Positions 60,276 through 64,000 of a DNA stretch of 64,000 nt are shown here, one piece after another. The notes under the pieces were generated by a model, which was given only the letters and a program-made list of their open reading frames with translations, was not told where the DNA came from and did no database searches. Position 1 is the stretch's first letter; every line of letters begins with the position of its first letter. Position numbers and translations under genes: made by a program. Origin of the DNA: Zobellia amurskyensis (GTDB lineage: Bacteria; Bacteroidota; Bacteroidia; Flavobacteriales; Flavobacteriaceae); assembly GCF_009725985.1 (NCBI RefSeq), contig NZ_RCNR01000018.1, positions 1 to 64,000 on the forward strand, written 5' to 3'.

Positions 60276-60728
60276 ATGGAACTTATACTAAAACAAGACG
60301 TAGAGCATTTAGGCTTTAAAGATGATATCGTAAACGTAAAAAACGGTTACGGTAGAAATTACCTTATTCCAAGAAATTTGGCTGCTATGGCTACTGTTTC
60401 TGCTAAGAAGGTATTGGCGGAAAATTTAAAACAAAGAGCTCATAAAGAGAAGAAGGTTGTTGATGCTGCAAGCAAAACTGCTGAAGCTCTTAAAGCTTTG
60501 GAAATGAAAATTTCTGCTAAAACAGGTGCTGCGGACAAATTGTTCGGATCTGTTACTACTATTGATCTAGCTGCTGCTCTTGAAAAAGAAGGTCACAGTA
60601 TCGATAAGAAGTTTATTAGCATTCAAGGTGGTGCCGTTAAGCGTACCGGTCCTTACAACGCACAAATAAGATTACATAGGGAAGTAATAGTTGATTTCCC
60701 ATTTGAGGTTGTTGCAGATAAAAAATAA
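60276..60728 (+). CDS. rplI: 50S ribosomal protein L9
   Basis: A 150-residue large-subunit protein with an N-terminal domain MELILKQDVEHLGFKDDIVN and VKNGYGRNYLIPRNLAAMAT (family signature), a long connecting helix and a C-terminal domain (KLFGSVTTIDLAAALEKEG, AQIRLHREVIVDFPFEV). Last gene of the rpsF operon; starts 13 bases after rpsR and is followed by a strong terminator. Confidence 0.97.
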   Translation: MELILKQDVEHLGFKDDIVNVKNGYGRNYLIPRNLAAMATVSAKKVLAENLKQRAHKEKKVVDAASKTAEALKALEMKISAKTGAADKLFGSVTTIDLAAALEKEGHSIDKKFISIQGGAVKRTGPYNAQIRLHREVIVDFPFEVVADKK

Positions 60729-60762
60729 CGTTAACAGAACGTTAATAACCTTATGATAACTT

Positions 60763-60795
60763 AAAAGAGCTATGCTTGCATAGCTCTTTTTTTTT
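60763..60795 (+). terminator. terminator of the rpsF-rpsR-rplI operon
   Basis: A 13-bp stem AAAAGAGCTATGC (60763-60775) with GCATAGCTCTTTT (60778-60790), a tight loop and a T run to 60795. Confidence 0.92.
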
Positions 60796-60830
60796 GTTCT
60801 TTTTTGTAAGACTAACTCAAACAGATAATT

Positions 60831-63800
60831 ATGTCTTACAAACTTCATTTAAGTCTTGTACTTTTTTTTGTGTTGTGCTCTTCCTTTGCACAAGTTACCA
60901 CCTCTAACATGAGCGGGTCGGTGGTCGATGATCAAAATCTACCTTTATTAGGTGCAAATGTGGTTGTAGTGCATACTCCAACGGGCACCAAATCCGGTGC
61001 TATAACCAACGAAGATGGTCTCTTTAAAATCTTGAACCTTAGGGTTGGCGGGCCTTATACGATTACAGTTTCTTATGTTGGTTTTAAGCCACATAGTCTA
61101 ACTAATGTGTATTTGTCATTAGGGGAGACATTTAATGCGAACATAAACTTAACAAGTGAAAGTCAGGCATTGGACGAAGTAGTTGTAGTTTCAGATAGGT
61201 CCGGGACATTTAACGGAGACAGAACTGGTGCGGAAACAAGTGTAGGAAGAAGAGAATTAACACGCCTACCTACCATTTCTCGTTCTGCTCAAGATTTCAC
61301 ACGACTGGAACCAACTGCAAGTGGCGAGTCTTTTGGTGGAAGAAATGGTAAGTTCAATAACTTTTCGCTAGATGGAGCTATTTTTAACAATCCTTTTGGT
61401 TTAGATGCTGCAACACCTGGTGGACAAACAGATTCTCAACCCATATCCTTAGATGCCATTGAGCAAATTCAGGTTTCTACAGCTCCTTATGATGTTACAC
61501 AATCTGGTTTTACAGGAGCTGCTGTCAATGCGGTGACTAAAAGCGGAACAAACGAATTTCACGGAACAGTATATGGCTTTACAAGGAATGAAAGTTTAAC
61601 CGGTGGAAAAATAAAAGGGGAAGACGTTACAAAACCAGACTTGAACCAAAATCAATACGGAATTAGTATTGGGGGGCCTATAGTAAAAGATAAATTATTC
61701 TTTTTTGCAAACTTTGAAAAAGATGAAAGAGATGATTTGGGAACAAACGGTTGGGTTCCAAACAGTGGGTCAGGAGCCATTAATGAATCTAGAGTTTTAG
61801 AGAGTGATTTAATCTCTGTTCAATCTGGCCTTGCAGCCGCGGGTTATAATACCGGTTCATATGATGGCTTTACCCATGCTTCAAAATCTACCAAAGGTAT
61901 TTTTAAACTAGATTGGAACATTAATGACGATCATCGTTTAGCTGTTATTTATAATTTTTTAAGAGCATCTAAAGAAAAACCGGCGCATCCAACAGCTATT
62001 AATACAAGAGGACCCAATGCAAATACATTGCAGTTTCAAAATTCGGGATATGAAATAAATAACAATCTCAATTCATTTCAACTAGAACTTAATTCAACTT
62101 TGACACCAACTACGATTAATAAATTACAAGTTGGGTTTACACATTTTGATGATTTTAGAAACCCGTTTTCAACACCTGCCCCAGTAATAAATATTACAAA
62201 AGATGGTTCGCCTTATATTATAGCTGGCCATGAACCCTTTTCTATTAATAATAAATTAGATCAAAAAGTTTTTCAGGTTACGAATAACATGAATTTCTTT
62301 AAAGGTAATCACACGTATACAGTTGGTTTTTCTTTTGAAAAATTTCAGTTTGACAATTCATTTAATTTAAAGGGCTATGGCTTTGATGTCTTTGGTAGTG
62401 TAGATATTGCAAATTTTGATCCAAGTAATTATGACTTTGCTGCGGCACAAGCTACTTTTAACGCTAAGAATGCTTTAGGTGATGGAGCAGATGGTGGATG
62501 GTTATTAGCCGAAACAAATGTTGGGCAATTGGCTTTTTATGTACAAGACGAGTGGAATATATCTGAAAAATTTAGATTGACTTATGGCATACGTATGGAT
62601 AAACCACTATTTTTTGATACGGCGGATAAGGCTCAAGAATTTATTGATACGGATAATGGTGAGATATATTTGCCAGACACAGAATACTTTGACCCGGAAA
62701 CGGGAGAAGCTTTGTTGATTGATTCTACAGAAATGCCTGATAATGATTGGTTAATATCTCCACGAGTTGGTTTTAACTACGATATAAAGGGTGATAATTC
62801 ATTTAAGCTAAGAGGGGGTACAGGTGTGTTTACCGGTCGTTTTCCTTTTGTTTGGGTAGGTAACCAAGTAAGTGGAGTAGATGCATTTTTCTATCAAGCG
62901 GTAGATCCGGATTTTAAGTTTCCACAAGTTTGGAGAACAAATATTGGAGTAGATAAAAGATTAGATAATGGTATTGTTTTAACTGCGGATGTTTCTTATA
63001 CCCAAGAGATTAATGGAGTGCATGTTCAAAATTGGGGATTAAACGAGCCTACGGGCCAATTGCAAGGGGTGGATGGTAGAGCAACTTATTTAGATGGTGA
63101 TCATGCGAAAGCCACCTTACCGTGGGGCGAAGTTGCCAATGGAAACGCTTTTGTAATGACAAATTCTGACAAAGGAAGAATCTGGAATGCTTCTTTAAAA
63201 GCTGAAAAATCCTTTACAAATGGATTGTATACAATGTTGGCATATAGCTTCTTGGATTCTAGGGATGTAAATTCAATTGAAGCAGAGATAACAGGAGATG
63301 CTTTTGCAGGAAATCCAGCTTTAGGTAATGTAAACAATGATGTTTTAGCCCATTCCAAGTATGGCGATAAACATCGTTTTATTGGTGTAGCAAGTAAAAA
63401 GTGGGACTACGGTAATGATAAGTGGTCAACCACACTTTCTACCTTTTTTGAGTATGCTCAAGGAGCCCGTTTTAACTACACTTATGGAGGGGATATTAAC
63501 GGAGATGGTTCTAGTATTAATGATTTAATTTATATCCCAACTACCGGTGAAATTGGAGCAATGCAATTTAGTGGTACGGATGATGCCGCAAGTTTAGAAA
63601 ATTACATTTCCCAAGATGATTATTTAAATGAAAGAAGAGGTGAGTATGCAGAAAGATATGGAGCAATATCACCTTGGAGAGGAAAGTGGGATGTGAAATT
63701 GTTACAAGATTATAGAATTAAATGTAGCAATGGTAGAACAAACACTATTCAATTAAGTTTTGATGTATTGAATATTGGAAACATGATCAATTCAAATTGG

Positions 63801-63968
63801 GGACTTATTCAACAACCAAATAGCGAACAACTTTTAGGAGTTGGGTTTGATGACACTGGAGCGCCACTTTATACTTTTAATGGAGATCAAAATAGCACAA
63901 CTTTTGGTTATGACTCAAGCTTAGCCTCTAGATGGCAGGCTCAAGTAGGTTTGCGTTATATTTTCTAA
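60831..63968 (+). CDS. Oar-like TonB-dependent receptor with N-terminal carboxypeptidase-like domain
   Basis: A 1045-residue outer-membrane protein. A signal peptide (about 1-20, ending SSFAQ) is followed by a carboxypeptidase regulatory-like domain (about 25-110: MSGSVVDDQNLPLLGANVVV, EDGLFKILNLRVGGPYTITV) and a plug domain with LDEVVVVSDRSG, GGRNGKFNNFSLDGAIFNNP, DAIEQIQVSTAPYDVTQSGF and GAAVNAVTKSGTNEFHGTVY. The remainder is a beta-barrel ending WQAQVGLRYIF with a terminal Phe. The plug style is that of Oar/OmpA-related receptors, which may export or import peptides or protein; there is no SusD gene next to it in the window. Substrate unknown. Monocistronic as far as visible. Confidence 0.93.
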   Translation: MSYKLHLSLVLFFVLCSSFAQVTTSNMSGSVVDDQNLPLLGANVVVVHTPTGTKSGAITNEDGLFKILNLRVGGPYTITVSYVGFKPHSLTNVYLSLGETFNANINLTSESQALDEVVVVSDRSGTFNGDRTGAETSVGRRELTRLPTISRSAQDFTRLEPTASGESFGGRNGKFNNFSLDGAIFNNPFGLDAATPGGQTDSQPISLDAIEQIQVSTAPYDVTQSGFTGAAVNAVTKSGTNEFHGTVYGFTRNESLTGGKIKGEDVTKPDLNQNQYGISIGGPIVKDKLFFFANFEKDERDDLGTNGWVPNSGSGAINESRVLESDLISVQSGLAAAGYNTGSYDGFTHASKSTKGIFKLDWNINDDHRLAVIYNFLRASKEKPAHPTAINTRGPNANTLQFQNSGYEINNNLNSFQLELNSTLTPTTINKLQVGFTHFDDFRNPFSTPAPVINITKDGSPYIIAGHEPFSINNKLDQKVFQVTNNMNFFKGNHTYTVGFSFEKFQFDNSFNLKGYGFDVFGSVDIANFDPSNYDFAAAQATFNAKNALGDGADGGWLLAETNVGQLAFYVQDEWNISEKFRLTYGIRMDKPLFFDTADKAQEFIDTDNGEIYLPDTEYFDPETGEALLIDSTEMPDNDWLISPRVGFNYDIKGDNSFKLRGGTGVFTGRFPFVWVGNQVSGVDAFFYQAVDPDFKFPQVWRTNIGVDKRLDNGIVLTADVSYTQEINGVHVQNWGLNEPTGQLQGVDGRATYLDGDHAKATLPWGEVANGNAFVMTNSDKGRIWNASLKAEKSFTNGLYTMLAYSFLDSRDVNSIEAEITGDAFAGNPALGNVNNDVLAHSKYGDKHRFIGVASKKWDYGNDKWSTTLSTFFEYAQGARFNYTYGGDINGDGSSINDLIYIPTTGEIGAMQFSGTDDAASLENYISQDDYLNERRGEYAERYGAISPWRGKWDVKLLQDYRIKCSNGRTNTIQLSFDVLNIGNMINSNWGLIQQPNSEQLLGVGFDDTGAPLYTFNGDQNSTTFGYDSSLASRWQAQVGLRYIF

Positions 63969-64000
63969 ATAAACTTAATATTTATAAGAATAAGGGCGTA

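Noticed and set aside
1-64000. tRNA, rRNA, CRISPR or insertion sequence anywhere in the window
   Set aside because: No cloverleaf, rRNA-like sequence, spaced repeat array, transposase or terminal inverted repeats were recognised. The only spaced repeats (49013-49065) have two copies and 3-base spacing, so they are not CRISPR.

Overview
The window looks like a chromosomal segment of a marine-type member of the Flavobacteriaceae (Bacteroidota). Supporting signs are low-GC DNA, genes mostly without Shine-Dalgarno sequences, several promoters with the Bacteroidota -7 element TAnnTTTG (often with TTG about 19-20 bases upstream), a type IX secretion sorting domain, TonB-dependent receptors, DUF4252 and DUF3124 proteins, a SerB-SerA fusion and a short CarB. 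No rRNA, tRNA, CRISPR array, insertion sequence or prophage was seen. Nearly everything is core or lineage-typical; the most accessory-looking stretch is about 27.7-35.2 kb.

Layout. 0-5 kb: two membrane or exported unknowns, ribosomal protein L34 (rpmH, 55 residues) and carB. 5-13 kb: a periplasmic-propeller histidine kinase, an acyl-CoA ligase, a GIY-YIG protein and a TPR hybrid kinase. 13-17.5 kb: the whole oxidative pentose phosphate pathway, gnd (-) divergent from zwf-pgl (+), with inverted repeats at both promoters. 17.4-19.7 kb: rmuC operon. 19.7-27.6 kb: cobalamin uptake, with a minus-strand binding protein/permease/ATPase set interrupted by a DUF1080 gene, and a plus-strand cobalamin riboswitch, BtuB-like receptor and second binding protein. 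27.7-31.7 kb: a secreted polymorphic toxin with a probable immunity gene. 32-35 kb: two tandem S41 lipoprotein peptidases. 35.4-38.1 kb: an ECF sigma/anti-sigma operon with three DUF4252 genes and a recognisable ECF promoter. 38-48.5 kb: MscS channel, purB, sirtuin, trmH, GH13 lipoprotein, DEAD-box helicase and rdgB. 48.5-56 kb: SatD/DUF3307/hydrolase operon behind a repeat array, SerB-SerA fusion, rlmH, nadC. 56-64 kb: priA, a LytTR regulator, the rpsF-rpsR-rplI operon and an Oar-like receptor.

Three things stand out. (1) rpsR (ribosomal protein S18) is split by a -1 frameshift exactly at an A AAA AAG heptamer after codon 12; it is either a one-base homopolymer error or a real site of frameshifting or slippage in an essential gene. 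(2) The toxin at 28191-31706 carries its type IX sorting-like domain right after the signal peptide instead of at the C-terminus, where a REase-fold-like toxin domain sits, followed 12 bases later by a probable immunity gene. (3) The cobalamin ABC ATPase has no ATG, GTG or TTG from which a complete N-terminus could be translated, and a DUF1080 gene lies between it and its permease. A palindrome plus two 25-bp direct repeats directly before the satD-like gene is a likely operator array.
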